Positions 49,316 to 57,603 of a stretch of DNA of 64,000 nucleotides are shown piece after piece. The notes below the pieces were generated by a model, which was not told where the DNA came from, made no database searches, and saw only the letters and a list, made by a program, of their open reading frames with translations. The DNA comes from Ornithinimicrobium sufpigmenti. Its GTDB lineage: Bacteria; Actinomycetota; Actinomycetes; Actinomycetales; Dermatophilaceae. The stretch is from contig NZ_CP036403.1 of the NCBI RefSeq assembly GCF_004322775.1, forward strand, positions 3,658,001 to 3,722,000, given 5' to 3'. A program made the translations under genes and the position numbers. Each line of letters opens with the position of its first letter. The stretch's first letter is position 1.

Positions 49316-50364
49316 TGCGCCATCTCCTCTTCGGCAGCGGATCGGCGGGGGGCCGAGGAGAACTCGGTGAACCTGCTGCCCGTGCTGCCCTGCACACGGA
49401 TAGGAGTGTGCCGCGTCTTGTTCACCTCGAAAGAGAACACGTCCATCCGGTTGTAGGTGCCGACGATGTCCTGCGCCTGCTTGGGGATGATGCGGTCTTC
49501 GAGGTCGATGTCGGCATAGAGGATGCCCTCGTCCCCGACCAGCGGCCCGGCGAGGTACTGCCCCACAGGGCCGAGGATCATGGAGGCCGTGGGCTTGGCC
49601 CTCATCAGGCCAGCGATCTCCTCGTTGTCGCCGGCGACCGCCGCGACGGCGTCGTCTCCGAGGGCGGTGGCCGCGACGATGTTGAAGACCTTCCCCTCGA
49701 AGCTGTGGGCGGCACTGCGTAGCCGGATGGCCTCGGCGAGGTCATAGTCGGCGCGGTTGTCAGACCGGTCGAACGGCCAGGCGGGGGGGTAGGTGGAGAT
49801 GTGCACCTCCTCGCCCTGGGCGAGCAGGGCGTACCGCGCCAGGGTGTTGGTGTTCTCCCCGCACAGCAGGACGCCGACGTTGGCCCCTGACGTGTGGACC
49901 GGGTGGAGGTCGTAACCGTCGCCGTGGGACCACGCGAGGCGCTCGCACCAGGTCGCGACCAGCTTGCGGCGGTGGTTGAGGAGCCGCCCGTCCGGGCCGA
50001 AGATCAGGTTGGCGTTCCAGACCGTCCCGACGCTGACGTCGCTCACCTCGTTGATCCCGACCGACAGGGTGACGTTGCTCTCGCGGGCGATGGATCCCAG
50101 CTCATCGACCTCGGGCCCGGGCACCGTGATCGACGAGCGCACCAGCTGCACCTGGAAGTCGTGCTGGTCAACCGGGGGCAGGACGTTGGTCCATACCGGG
50201 AAGCCGGAGAGAAAGGACTCGCCGAAGGCCACGATGGTGGCACCTTCCTGAGCGGCCTCGCGCACGAGGTTTCGAAGCTTCTCCATGGTCGCCGGGGTGT
50301 CGAGGAAGACGGGTGACGCCTGCACGGCTGCGACTCGCAGCTGTGGTGTGGACGCGGTGTTCAT
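49312..50364 (-). CDS. Nitrilase family carbon-nitrogen hydrolase
   Basis: 350 residues from ATG 50364 with AAAGGAA before it. The Glu-Lys-Cys triad is E49 (VAFGESFLSGFPVW), K134 (NHRRKLVATWCERLAWSHGDG) and C168 (VGVLLCGENTN). The FLSGFPVW and CGENTN stretches are those of true nitrilases, which turn nitriles into carboxylic acids plus ammonia, rather than amidases. First gene of the operon with the MFS and isomerase genes; the divergent regulator at 50752 may control it. Confidence 0.86.
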   Translation of the reverse strand: MNTASTPQLRVAAVQASPVFLDTPATMEKLRNLVREAAQEGATIVAFGESFLSGFPVWTNVLPPVDQHDFQVQLVRSSITVPGPEVDELGSIARESNVTLSVGINEVSDVSVGTVWNANLIFGPDGRLLNHRRKLVATWCERLAWSHGDGYDLHPVHTSGANVGVLLCGENTNTLARYALLAQGEEVHISTYPPAWPFDRSDNRADYDLAEAIRLRSAAHSFEGKVFNIVAATALGDDAVAAVAGDNEEIAGLMRAKPTASMILGPVGQYLAGPLVGDEGILYADIDLEDRIIPKQAQDIVGTYNRMDVFSFEVNKTRHTPIRVQGSTGSRFTEFSSAPRRSAAEEEMAQ

Positions 50365-50574
50365 GAGAGTTCCTTTGCTATCGGGGCACTGGCCCATGGT
50401 GTGGCCGTCGTTGCAGAATCTGGCTCGGACGGGTTCTTCGCGTGTGCTCTGTGTTGGGAGCGTGCATCAGGGGGGGCGGTTCGTCGGTGCCGCCTGTGGA
50501 CGCTGCTCGTCTTCGACGAGCTCCAGCAGGCTCGGGCGGTCCACTGCATACGACGGTGTCCGGAAGACCACCTC

Positions 50575-50605
50575 GCGGCCTGCTCCAGCCAGTCGAGCAG
50601 GCCGC
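50575..50605. promoter_or_regulatory. Perfect 11-bp inverted repeat in the nitrilase/regulator gap
   Basis: GCGGCCTGCTC (50575-50585) and GAGCAGGCCGC (50595-50605) with 9 bp between. It lies in the 387-bp gap between the divergent nitrilase and regulator genes. Operator or hairpin; the rest of the gap shows a G-run at 50466-50474 but no gene I can support. Confidence 0.45.
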
Positions 50606-50751
50606 CTCGAGCCAGTCAAGGGTCACCGTGTTGTCGAAACCGGTCGACACGGCCGTCCGCGGGGCGACCAGGATCTAGGCTGGGTCACAGAAGACCCGGC
50701 TCGTGCACCCGTAAGATCGAGGATGCTGTCACCAAATGCGGGAGGCCCGTC

Positions 50752-51507
50752 TTGTCAACTGGCTCAGACAATTTCCTCTGGCGCGACCTCGTGGATGAGG
50801 GACTGGACGTGAAGGAGGCTCGGCTGTATCTCACCTTGCTCCAGGGCGGAGGCATGCCGGTGTCGACTGCAGCTGAACGGGCCTTCGTGAGTCGGACCAG
50901 TGCCTATGACATCGTCAAGAGGCTGGTGCGCAGAGGCCTGGTACAGGTCGTGGAGGACTCGGAAGATCACCGGACAGTGCTGCAGGCGAACGACCCGGGC
51001 GTGCTGCTGCAGCAACTGGCAGTGCAGCAGGAGCGGGTAGAGGCGATGATCCCCCGTCTACGCGCGGTTCGGCCGAAGGGTGCACTGCCGCGGGTCCGCT
51101 ACCTGGAGGGTGCTGCGGGGATCAGGAGTGCACTCTTTGAGTCACTCAGCTGGCCATCTCCCCTCTACGGCATCCTGTCCATGTCAGACCTGATGGCCGT
51201 CCCCGGTGCGGGCGCCATGGCGGACTACATCCAAGGACGCCGCGACCGGGACCTGGAACTGCATGTCGTGCGTTCGGCAGAGAAGGAGTCCGGCCTGCAG
51301 TGGCCCACCGCTGACGCCGATCTGCGGGTTGTCCGTCTGGCACCCGAGCCCTACGTCTTCTCCATGACGACGTTGATCGGCGAGCACGCCGTCGCGACGC
51401 TGTCGTCGCGTCAGGAGAATTTCGCCATGGTCATCGAAAGCGAGGAGTACGCGGAGCAGCAGCGTTACCTTTTCGAGGTCCTGTGGGACTCCAGCGACCC
51501 CGTGTGA
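50752..51507 (+). CDS. TrmB-like HTH transcriptional regulator
   Basis: 251 residues from TTG 50752, with GGGAGG 8 bases before it. LVDEGLDVKEARLYLTLLQGGGMPVSTAAERAFVSRTSAYDIVKRLVRRGLVQVVEDSEDHRTVLQANDP is the TrmB-type winged helix, followed by a coiled segment and an effector domain. It is divergent from the nitrilase operon and probably regulates it. Its last 43 bases overlap the end of the convergent epimerase gene. Confidence 0.75.
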   Translation: MSTGSDNFLWRDLVDEGLDVKEARLYLTLLQGGGMPVSTAAERAFVSRTSAYDIVKRLVRRGLVQVVEDSEDHRTVLQANDPGVLLQQLAVQQERVEAMIPRLRAVRPKGALPRVRYLEGAAGIRSALFESLSWPSPLYGILSMSDLMAVPGAGAMADYIQGRRDRDLELHVVRSAEKESGLQWPTADADLRVVRLAPEPYVFSMTTLIGEHAVATLSSRQENFAMVIESEEYAEQQRYLFEVLWDSSDPV

Positions 51508-52412
51508 GACGACCCTAGTGATGTTCGCCCCAGCTCGGCCCATCGTCCCGCGCAGTAGGGAGCCCGCCACCCCACCGCCGTGAGCCAGCTGGGCGCCTGC
51601 TCCTGGCCGACCAGCACCATCTCCAGGCGGCGAGCGTGGCCCTGCAGCCCTGGGCGAGCTCGGCCGGCGAGGAATGCCGCGCTGATCGCTGCGGAGGCCA
51701 GCGTCTGCGGGACCCGACGGGGAGGACGTCCGCCCAACAGGTGCAGCAGGCTGCTCACCGTCAGCCCCTCCGAGGGGTGGTGGACGATGCGCGGCAACTC
51801 CTCCTCGGTCGTCGCCAGGAACGCGATGGCATCCGCGACGTTCTCGATCAGCGCCTGGGGCGAGTTCTGGTCGCCGGGGCTGGCGACCGTGGCCCACCGC
51901 CCCCTGGCCAGTCTGACCAGCTTCTGGGTGACCGCCCTGTCAGGTCCATGCACGCCGGGCGGCCGATAGATGCATGCCGTCGACGAGTGAGCCAGGACGG
52001 CCCGCTCTCCGGCAGCCTTGCTCGCCGAGTAGGGGGAGAACGGTGCATATTCGGCGCTCGAGTCCAGGGCGGGCCGCCTCCCCTGCACCGCTGCCGAGCT
52101 CATGTGGACCAGCCGGACCCCCAGCCGAGCTGTCACCTGTGCCAGCAGACCGGGCAACCGGTGGTTCGCCCACTCCATGTCCTGGCTCGAGCCTACGGCG
52201 TCGGCAACGCCAGCAGCGTTCACGACGACGTCGCACTCGGAGAGCATGTCGAACAGGTAAGCCTCGTAAGGGTCAAGTTTAAGTGAGGCGACACTGTGAG
52301 CCATTCTTGGCGCCCGGACGGGCTTGACGACGACACTTGTTTGTCGTAGCCACTTCGTGACGTGTCCGCCGACAAAGCCGCTAGCCCCCAGGACCGCGGC
52401 TGTCCTAGCCAT
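51465..52412 (-). CDS. NAD-dependent epimerase/dehydratase family protein
   Basis: 315 residues from ATG 52412. NAD motif GASGFVGGHV at residues 9-18, NAAGVAD, a serine in VHMSSAAVQGRRP, and the YSASK pair (about residue 140) of extended SDRs, with IYRPPGVHGP after it. Probably modifies a nucleotide sugar. It is followed upstream by the C5-epimerase gene on the same strand, so both may serve glycan synthesis. Confidence 0.8.
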   Translation of the reverse strand: MARTAAVLGASGFVGGHVTKWLRQTSVVVKPVRAPRMAHSVASLKLDPYEAYLFDMLSECDVVVNAAGVADAVGSSQDMEWANHRLPGLLAQVTARLGVRLVHMSSAAVQGRRPALDSSAEYAPFSPYSASKAAGERAVLAHSSTACIYRPPGVHGPDRAVTQKLVRLARGRWATVASPGDQNSPQALIENVADAIAFLATTEEELPRIVHHPSEGLTVSSLLHLLGGRPPRRVPQTLASAAISAAFLAGRARPGLQGHARRLEMVLVGQEQAPSWLTAVGWRAPYCAGRWAELGRTSLGSSHTGSLESHRTSKR

Positions 52413-52526
52413 GGTGGTTGACCCTTCGGAGTGAAGGGGCCGCCCTTCGATCAACGTGATGCCGTTGTCGCACGTAGCCAGTGTAGGTACGACTGTTCAG
52501 GGTATTCCTCGCTGACCCGGGCGCAG

Positions 52527-53849
52527 TCATGCGCTCGACTGAACGCGAGAAGCCCTGTAGCGATCGAGAACGATGTCAGCGCCTGCCAAGGCAGGCACGT
52601 CAGGCCACCTAGCCGGGTACTGCGCCCACCGGTCACGGTAGTAGGCGAGCATTGAATCACCAGTTCGTTCCGCCAGAGTGGTGAGCGTGTCTATGTGGAT
52701 GAAATGGTACGAGTTGTACTGTCGCCCACCAATCGCCTTGGTCCAACTCGTCGGGTAAGCGACCAGCTCTGCCCGTGCCCACGGAATCGAGATGTCCAGG
52801 GTGTTCGGACCTCGATGTACGACGACCTCGGCCACGGTGGAGTAGGAGTCGGTGCGGACCCAACTGGATAAGGGATCGTACGACCCCTCACCCACCTGCA
52901 CCGTCACCATCCCTTCCTCAGCCGAAGTGAGATCAAGTGCCAGACGGTTCGGCTCTGGCCACGTCACACGGCACAGCAAGATCTCCATAACGGCTTCGCG
53001 GCCTCCCACAACGCCGTCCGCACCCAAACCGGACACGAATCGGTTGGTCCACTTGCCACTCCCAGCACCCAGCGGGAAATCGCCTTCACCGGGAATGATC
53101 ACCTTTGCGGAGTTGACCGCTGTCCGCGGACTGGTGAATCCAAGTTTCACTCGGACAGCGCCGGTCAGTCGATACCGAGAGTTCGCCAGCTCGGGAACGT
53201 CATAAAGCGGCAGTACGTCCCGAATTCCCCGAATACTTTGCTCAAAAATGGTGCGCGCGTGCTGGCTGTCCGTGGTCTCAGCGTATTCGTGCAGCAACGT
53301 CGTCGCGGTCGTCCACCCATTCAGCGTGTAGTCGGGCACTTGGTGGCTGTACTCTTCGATCAACAGTCCGCCACTAGGCGTGTGACGCGCAATTCCCCCA
53401 TCTTCAGCTGGTACTTCAAAACTGGAGAGAATCGCCTCGGCTGCGTTGGAGTATCTCGAAGAGGGGGAAACTTTTCCAAGAACTCCGAAGGTACTCAAGT
53501 ACCGTGCCTGAGTGAGGCCGCTGTAGAACACACTGGGCAAAGAGCTCAGTCCAGCGCCCGGCTGATAGTAAAACACTAGCGCGCCGCGATGTTCCTCCAT
53601 CCGGTCGATTGCTGCGTTGGCTACACGCTTGGCGGCCTCGAGGAACACCTCATCCTTGTGTTTGCGGTACTGAGAGATGTAGTCATTGATGACGTAAGTG
53701 CCATAAATCGGGTGCGCATGAAGACCGTACTTGGATCGCCGCCCAGGGTACCCGTCCTCGAGGAACTCGATGCGGTAGTAATCCCAAATTTGCTTGCGAC
53801 TCACGGACAGAGACGGCAGATTCACGGCGGCCTCGTTGGTCACAGTCAT
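52527..53849 (-). CDS. D-glucuronyl C5-epimerase-like protein
   Basis: 440 residues, no signal peptide. KYGLHAHPIYGTYVINDYISQYRKHKDEVFLEAAKRVANAAIDRMEEHRGALVFYYQPGAG and the ALSSLPSVFYSGLTQARYLS region, then GGLLIEEYSHQVPDYTLNGW, match the C-terminal domain of glucuronyl C5-epimerases, which invert uronic acids in polymers. Base composition is clearly lower in GC than the neighbours, suggesting transfer. Sits next to an epimerase and near the polysaccharide operon. Confidence 0.78.
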   Translation of the reverse strand: MTVTNEAAVNLPSLSVSRKQIWDYYRIEFLEDGYPGRRSKYGLHAHPIYGTYVINDYISQYRKHKDEVFLEAAKRVANAAIDRMEEHRGALVFYYQPGAGLSSLPSVFYSGLTQARYLSTFGVLGKVSPSSRYSNAAEAILSSFEVPAEDGGIARHTPSGGLLIEEYSHQVPDYTLNGWTTATTLLHEYAETTDSQHARTIFEQSIRGIRDVLPLYDVPELANSRYRLTGAVRVKLGFTSPRTAVNSAKVIIPGEGDFPLGAGSGKWTNRFVSGLGADGVVGGREAVMEILLCRVTWPEPNRLALDLTSAEEGMVTVQVGEGSYDPLSSWVRTDSYSTVAEVVVHRGPNTLDISIPWARAELVAYPTSWTKAIGGRQYNSYHFIHIDTLTTLAERTGDSMLAYYRDRWAQYPARWPDVPALAGADIVLDRYRASRVQSSA

Positions 53850-54042
53850 GCCTCGACCATACCGAGCCTAATGAACGGGTTGCGTACTCGACACCCATGG
53901 GCCATGCCGCTCAACACGAGATTCGTTCCCGTCTGGGTGAAGCCGACGCCGCCCAGAGGGTCACCGCCTTCAGCCACCTACAGCGGGATCGATCCCCGAC
54001 ACCTATCGGCGGCCTTGCACGGCGCAACGGCGACCGCAACGA
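53850..54042. other. Junction region without a recognisable gene
   Basis: About 190 bp between the C5-epimerase start and the thiamine-binding protein stop. No ABC permease start (expected after a thiB-like gene) can be read on either strand. The change in base composition lies close to here. Confidence 0.4.
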
Positions 54043-55209
54043 TCAGCCCGCCGAGATATCCGCCCACTCGCGCAGCCAGGTCTCGCGCTCGGCCTCGATC
54101 TGCTGGGGGTGCACGACGATCGGGTCGTCGGCGACGGCGGCCCACTGCGCCCACAGGTCGGGCAGGACGACCTGGTCGTTGACCGGGTACATGTACATGG
54201 CGTCCGGGATCGCGGCCTGCACCGGCTCCGAGAGCAGCCAGTCGACGACTTGCCGTGCACCCTCGGGGTTGTCGGCGCCGGCGAGCACGCCGGCGTACTC
54301 CACCTGCCGGAAGCAGGTGTCCAGCAGCGCGCTGGTGGACGGCTGCCAGCCGCCCTCGGGGATGGTGGACGGAGGGCTGGAGGCGTAGGACAGCACGATC
54401 GGCCGGTCGCCCCCACCGCCGCCGGCGGTGAAGTCGACGGTGTAGGCGTCGGTCCAGCCGCTGGTGACCTTCGCGCCGTTGGCCATCAGCTCCTCCCAGT
54501 AGGTCTGCCACTCGCCGGGCCCGAACTCGCCGATGGTGGCGAGCAGGAAGGACATCCCTGGGCTGGAGGTGGTGGCGCCGGGGGTGACGAAGAGGTTCTC
54601 GTACTCCGGCTCGACCAGGTCGGCCAGGGTCTGCGGCGGGGCGATGCCTTGGTTGGCGAACCACACGTTGTCGATGTTCACGCAGACGTCGCCGTAGTCG
54701 ACCGGTGTCAGGTATGCCGCGCTCGGCCCCTCCAGGTCGTGCTCGGCCACCGCCTCGGGCAGGCCCTCGGGCGTGTAGCCCTCCAGCGCGTCGGACTCGA
54801 TGACGCGGGCGGCGAAGGTGTTGTCGATGCCGAAGACGACATCGGCCACGGGGCTGCCGGCGGTGAGCACCACCTGGTTGGCCATGGCCCCCGCGTCGCC
54901 CGCGCTCTGGATCTGCAGGTCGAGACCGGTCTCGGCCTCGAAGGCGGCGACCAGCTCGTCGGGCAGGTAGAACGAGTCGTGGGCGATGAGCGTCACCGTG
55001 CCGGGGCCGTTCGGGGTCCCCTCCTCCGTCGCGGCGTCGGTGGACGTCCCGTCATCGGCAGAAGCCTCACCCGTGTCGACCGGCGGCGGCGCGGGCGCGG
55101 GCGCGGTGGTGGGCTCCGCGGCCTCGTCCTCACCCCCTGCAACGGTGCAGGCCGAGGTGGTGGTCAGGGTCAGGGCGGCCACAAGGGCCAGGGCACGGGT
55201 ATGCCGCAT
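54043..55209 (-). CDS. thiB: Thiamine ABC transporter substrate-binding lipoprotein
   Basis: 388 residues from ATG 55209. The signal ends in TTTSAC (lipid-bound Cys at about 22), followed by a long Pro/Ala/Thr-rich linker. The mature domain has TVTLIAHDSFYLPDELVAAFEAETGLDLQIQSAGDAGAMANQVVLTAGSPVADVVFGIDNTFAARVIESD and later TPVDYGDVCVNIDNVWFANQGIAPPQTLADLVEPEYENLFVTPG, the ThiB pattern. A TPP riboswitch precedes it, supporting thiamine binding. No permease or ATPase gene follows. Confidence 0.85.
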   Translation of the reverse strand: MRHTRALALVAALTLTTTSACTVAGGEDEAAEPTTAPAPAPPPVDTGEASADDGTSTDAATEEGTPNGPGTVTLIAHDSFYLPDELVAAFEAETGLDLQIQSAGDAGAMANQVVLTAGSPVADVVFGIDNTFAARVIESDALEGYTPEGLPEAVAEHDLEGPSAAYLTPVDYGDVCVNIDNVWFANQGIAPPQTLADLVEPEYENLFVTPGATTSSPGMSFLLATIGEFGPGEWQTYWEELMANGAKVTSGWTDAYTVDFTAGGGGGDRPIVLSYASSPPSTIPEGGWQPSTSALLDTCFRQVEYAGVLAGADNPEGARQVVDWLLSEPVQAAIPDAMYMYPVNDQVVLPDLWAQWAAVADDPIVVHPQQIEAERETWLREWADISAG

Positions 55210-55228
55210 GCGTCTCTCTCCTTCGACT

Positions 55229-55312
55229 TCCTTCGCCGGTGCTAGCCGGGGCAGGTTCAAGGGTCTGCGGCCTGCTGCCGCACTCTCAGCGCCGGTGGCG
55301 CTCCCCTGTCGG
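55229..55312 (-). promoter_or_regulatory. TPP riboswitch (THI element)
   Basis: On the minus strand, in order: GGGGAGCGCC, the CTGAGAGTGCGG core, CGCAGACCCTTGAACCTG, and a CCGGCTAGCACCGGCG arm ending in GAAGGAAG. CTGAGA and ACCCTTGAACCTG are the pyrimidine- and pyrophosphate-sensing strands of TPP riboswitches. The element ends about 20 bp before the thiB-like start, so TPP probably blocks translation or stops transcription. Confidence 0.9.
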
Positions 55313-55356
55313 TTCCGTCCGACGACACTAACACCCCTGTGGCAGGATCAGGACCC

Positions 55357-55632
55357 ATGAACATCACGGCCAAAGTCGTCACCGCCGGAGCAGCCCTCCT
55401 CGCCAGCATGGTCGCCAAGAAGGCCACCGACGGCACGTGGTCGTTCGTCACCGGCAAGGACGTGCCGGAGAACCCGGACGACCCAGAGATCGACATCAAG
55501 GAAGCGGTCATCTTCGCCGTCCTGTCTGGCGCCCTCGTGGCGCTGGCCCGCATGCTGGCCAACCGTCAGGCCACCAAGGTGTTGTCCAAGAGCCAGGGCA
55601 AGAGCCGCGCGCAGGTGGCTGACGAAGCCTGA
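55357..55632 (+). CDS. DUF4235 family small membrane protein
   Basis: 91 residues from ATG 55357. NITAKVVTAGAALLASMVAKKATDGTWSFVTGKDVPENPDDPEIDIKEAVIFAVLSGALVALARMLANRQATK: two hydrophobic segments around a conserved polar loop, as in the actinobacterial DUF4235 family. Function unknown. It stands between the riboswitch region and the polysaccharide operon. Confidence 0.75.
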   Translation: MNITAKVVTAGAALLASMVAKKATDGTWSFVTGKDVPENPDDPEIDIKEAVIFAVLSGALVALARMLANRQATKVLSKSQGKSRAQVADEA

Positions 55633-55654
55633 GCGTCAGTGGCGGGATCCATCC

Positions 55655-55716
55655 CAACTGTGTCCTGTGACGGAAGTCTGAGAAGATTTACTACTGTCCC
55701 GTCACTGACACAGTTG
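55655..55716. promoter_or_regulatory. Long interrupted inverted repeat before the polysaccharide operon
   Basis: CAACTGTGTCCTGTGACGG (55655-55673) pairs with CCGTCACTGACACAGTTG (55699-55716) with one small mismatch; 25 AT-richer bases lie between. It ends 12 bp before the CapD-like start and could be an operator, an attenuator hairpin or a terminator for the DUF4235 gene. Confidence 0.6.
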
Positions 55717-55728
55717 TGAGGCTCGTGC

Positions 55729-57603
55729 ATGGCATCGTCACGCCGACTCCCGGAGCCGCTGAAGCGTGTCCTTTGGATGGTTGGCGACGGCTTGGTCTGG
55801 GTTTGCGCCGTCCTGGTGACGACGTGGATGCGCTTCGAGTACAACCACGAGCGTGCATTCGTCGTCGATAGCTGGATCGTCGCGGGCACCGCTGGGGGGA
55901 TTCAGATTCTCGTCGGCATGGTGCTGGGGCCCTACCTGGTCAAGCACGCCCGGGGGTCGTTCGAGGAGGTCCTCGCCCTCGTCCGGGCTGCGGCGATCAC
56001 GGCCGTCAGCCTCGCGGTGTGGACGCTCTGGCTCCAGCCCTACGTCGTGCCCCGTTCGGTGCCCGCCTCAGCCGGCATCATCGCGCTGATGATCATGCTC
56101 GCCCTGCGGTTCGTCGTGCGCTCCTACCGGGCTCGCAAGGCCGTGCGCCGCAATGTGGAGAACAACGTCATCATCTACGGCGCCGGGGTGCTGGGGCGCC
56201 GCCTCGTCTCCAACATGGTGGCAGACGTCGAGTCGGACTTCCGCCCGGTCGCCCTCATCGACGACGACCGCAGCAAGCGGAAGCTGAAGATCGACGGTGT
56301 GCGGGTGCGTGGTGGCCGTGAGCAGATCACCCGGATCGCCCAGCGCTACGAGGCCACCCACCTGGTCGTGGCGATCCCCCAGGCGAGCGCCGAGCTCATG
56401 CGCGAGATCAACGAGCTGGCGGAGGAGAACGACCTGGTCGTCAAGGTGCTGCCGACCGTGGACCGGTTGCTGCACGCCGACCCCCAGGTCTCGGATCTTC
56501 GGGACATCGACCTGGAGGACCTGCTGGGCCGCCGGGCAACGCAGCTGGACCAGATCGCCATCGCGGAACAGATCACCGGCAAGGTGGTCCTCGTGACCGG
56601 GGCCGGTGGGTCGATCGGTTCGGAGCTGTGCCGCCAGATCCACCGCTTCCGGCCCGCCCGGCTGGTGATGCTGGACCGGGACGAGTCGGGACTGCACGGC
56701 ACCGAGCTATCGATCAAGGGCCGCAGCCTGATGACCGACGGTGACCTGGTGCTGGCAGACATCACCGATGTGGATCAGCTAGACGAGGTCTTCACGCTGC
56801 ACCGTCCCGACGTCGTGTTCCACGCCGCCGCACTGAAGCACCTACCCCTTCTGGAGACCCACCCCCGGCAGGCCTGGCAGGTCAACGTGCTGGGCACCCT
56901 CAACGTGCTGCGGGCCGCCGCCCGCAGCGGCGTCGGCACCTTCGTCAACATCAGCAGCGACAAGGCCGCCCGGCCGGTGGCGGTGCTGGGCTACACCAAA
57001 CGCCTGGCAGAGCGCCTCACCGCATACTTCGCCTTCACCCAGCCGGGGCGCTACGTCTCGGTGCGGTTCGGCAACGTGCTCGGTTCCCGCGGGTCGGTGG
57101 TGCCGACCTTCACCGAGCAGATCCGCCGCGGGGGTCCGGTGACCCTGACCCACGAGGACGTCGAGCGCTACTTTATGCTCATCCCCGAGGCGTGCGAGCT
57201 GGTCATGCAGGCCTCGGCAATGGGTTCCGACGGCGACGTACTCGTGCTGGACATGGGCTCGCCGGTGCGGATCGAGGAGCTCGCCCGCACCCTGATCCGC
57301 CTCTCGGGCCGCACCGACATCCGGATCGAGCGCACCGGCCTGAGGCGGGCCGAGAAGCTCACCGAGGACCTCTTCGGTATGGACGACCCGCGACCCACCG
57401 ACCACGAGCTGGTCCGCTCGGTGCAGGTGCCACCCCTCGCCCCGCAAGTGCTCCCGACCGCGTTCGCCGACGCCCGCGAGCTCGTGGGTTGGATGCGTGC
57501 CCGTGCCGACGAGGTGGTGGGGATCGCCCCGCACCGGGAGCAGCAGCCCATCTTCGGCCGTAAGCGCAGGGACGGCGGCGAAAGCACGCTCACCGGAGCA
57601 TGA
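55729..57603 (+). CDS. CapD/WbpM-like nucleoside-diphosphate-sugar epimerase/dehydratase
   Basis: 624 residues. Four N-terminal membrane segments (within about 15-125), a CoA-binding-like Rossmann domain (NNVIIYGAGVLGRRLVSNM), then the SDR catalytic domain: VLVTGAGGSIGSELCRQIHRF, HAAALKHLPLLE, NISSDKAARPVAVLGYTKRLAER and FGNVLGSRGSVVPTF. This is the polysaccharide-biosynthesis 4,6-dehydratase family acting on UDP-GlcNAc-type sugars at the membrane. First gene of a rightward operon; ATGA overlap with the next gene. Confidence 0.87.
   Translation: MASSRRLPEPLKRVLWMVGDGLVWVCAVLVTTWMRFEYNHERAFVVDSWIVAGTAGGIQILVGMVLGPYLVKHARGSFEEVLALVRAAAITAVSLAVWTLWLQPYVVPRSVPASAGIIALMIMLALRFVVRSYRARKAVRRNVENNVIIYGAGVLGRRLVSNMVADVESDFRPVALIDDDRSKRKLKIDGVRVRGGREQITRIAQRYEATHLVVAIPQASAELMREINELAEENDLVVKVLPTVDRLLHADPQVSDLRDIDLEDLLGRRATQLDQIAIAEQITGKVVLVTGAGGSIGSELCRQIHRFRPARLVMLDRDESGLHGTELSIKGRSLMTDGDLVLADITDVDQLDEVFTLHRPDVVFHAAALKHLPLLETHPRQAWQVNVLGTLNVLRAAARSGVGTFVNISSDKAARPVAVLGYTKRLAERLTAYFAFTQPGRYVSVRFGNVLGSRGSVVPTFTEQIRRGGPVTLTHEDVERYFMLIPEACELVMQASAMGSDGDVLVLDMGSPVRIEELARTLIRLSGRTDIRIERTGLRRAEKLTEDLFGMDDPRPTDHELVRSVQVPPLAPQVLPTAFADARELVGWMRARADEVVGIAPHREQQPIFGRKRRDGGESTLTGA

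Noticed and set aside
50378..50650. Possible small gene with DWLE repeats in the nitrilase/regulator gap
   Set aside because: The likely peptide changes frame more than once and the similarity comes from the inverted and direct repeats there; no support as a gene.
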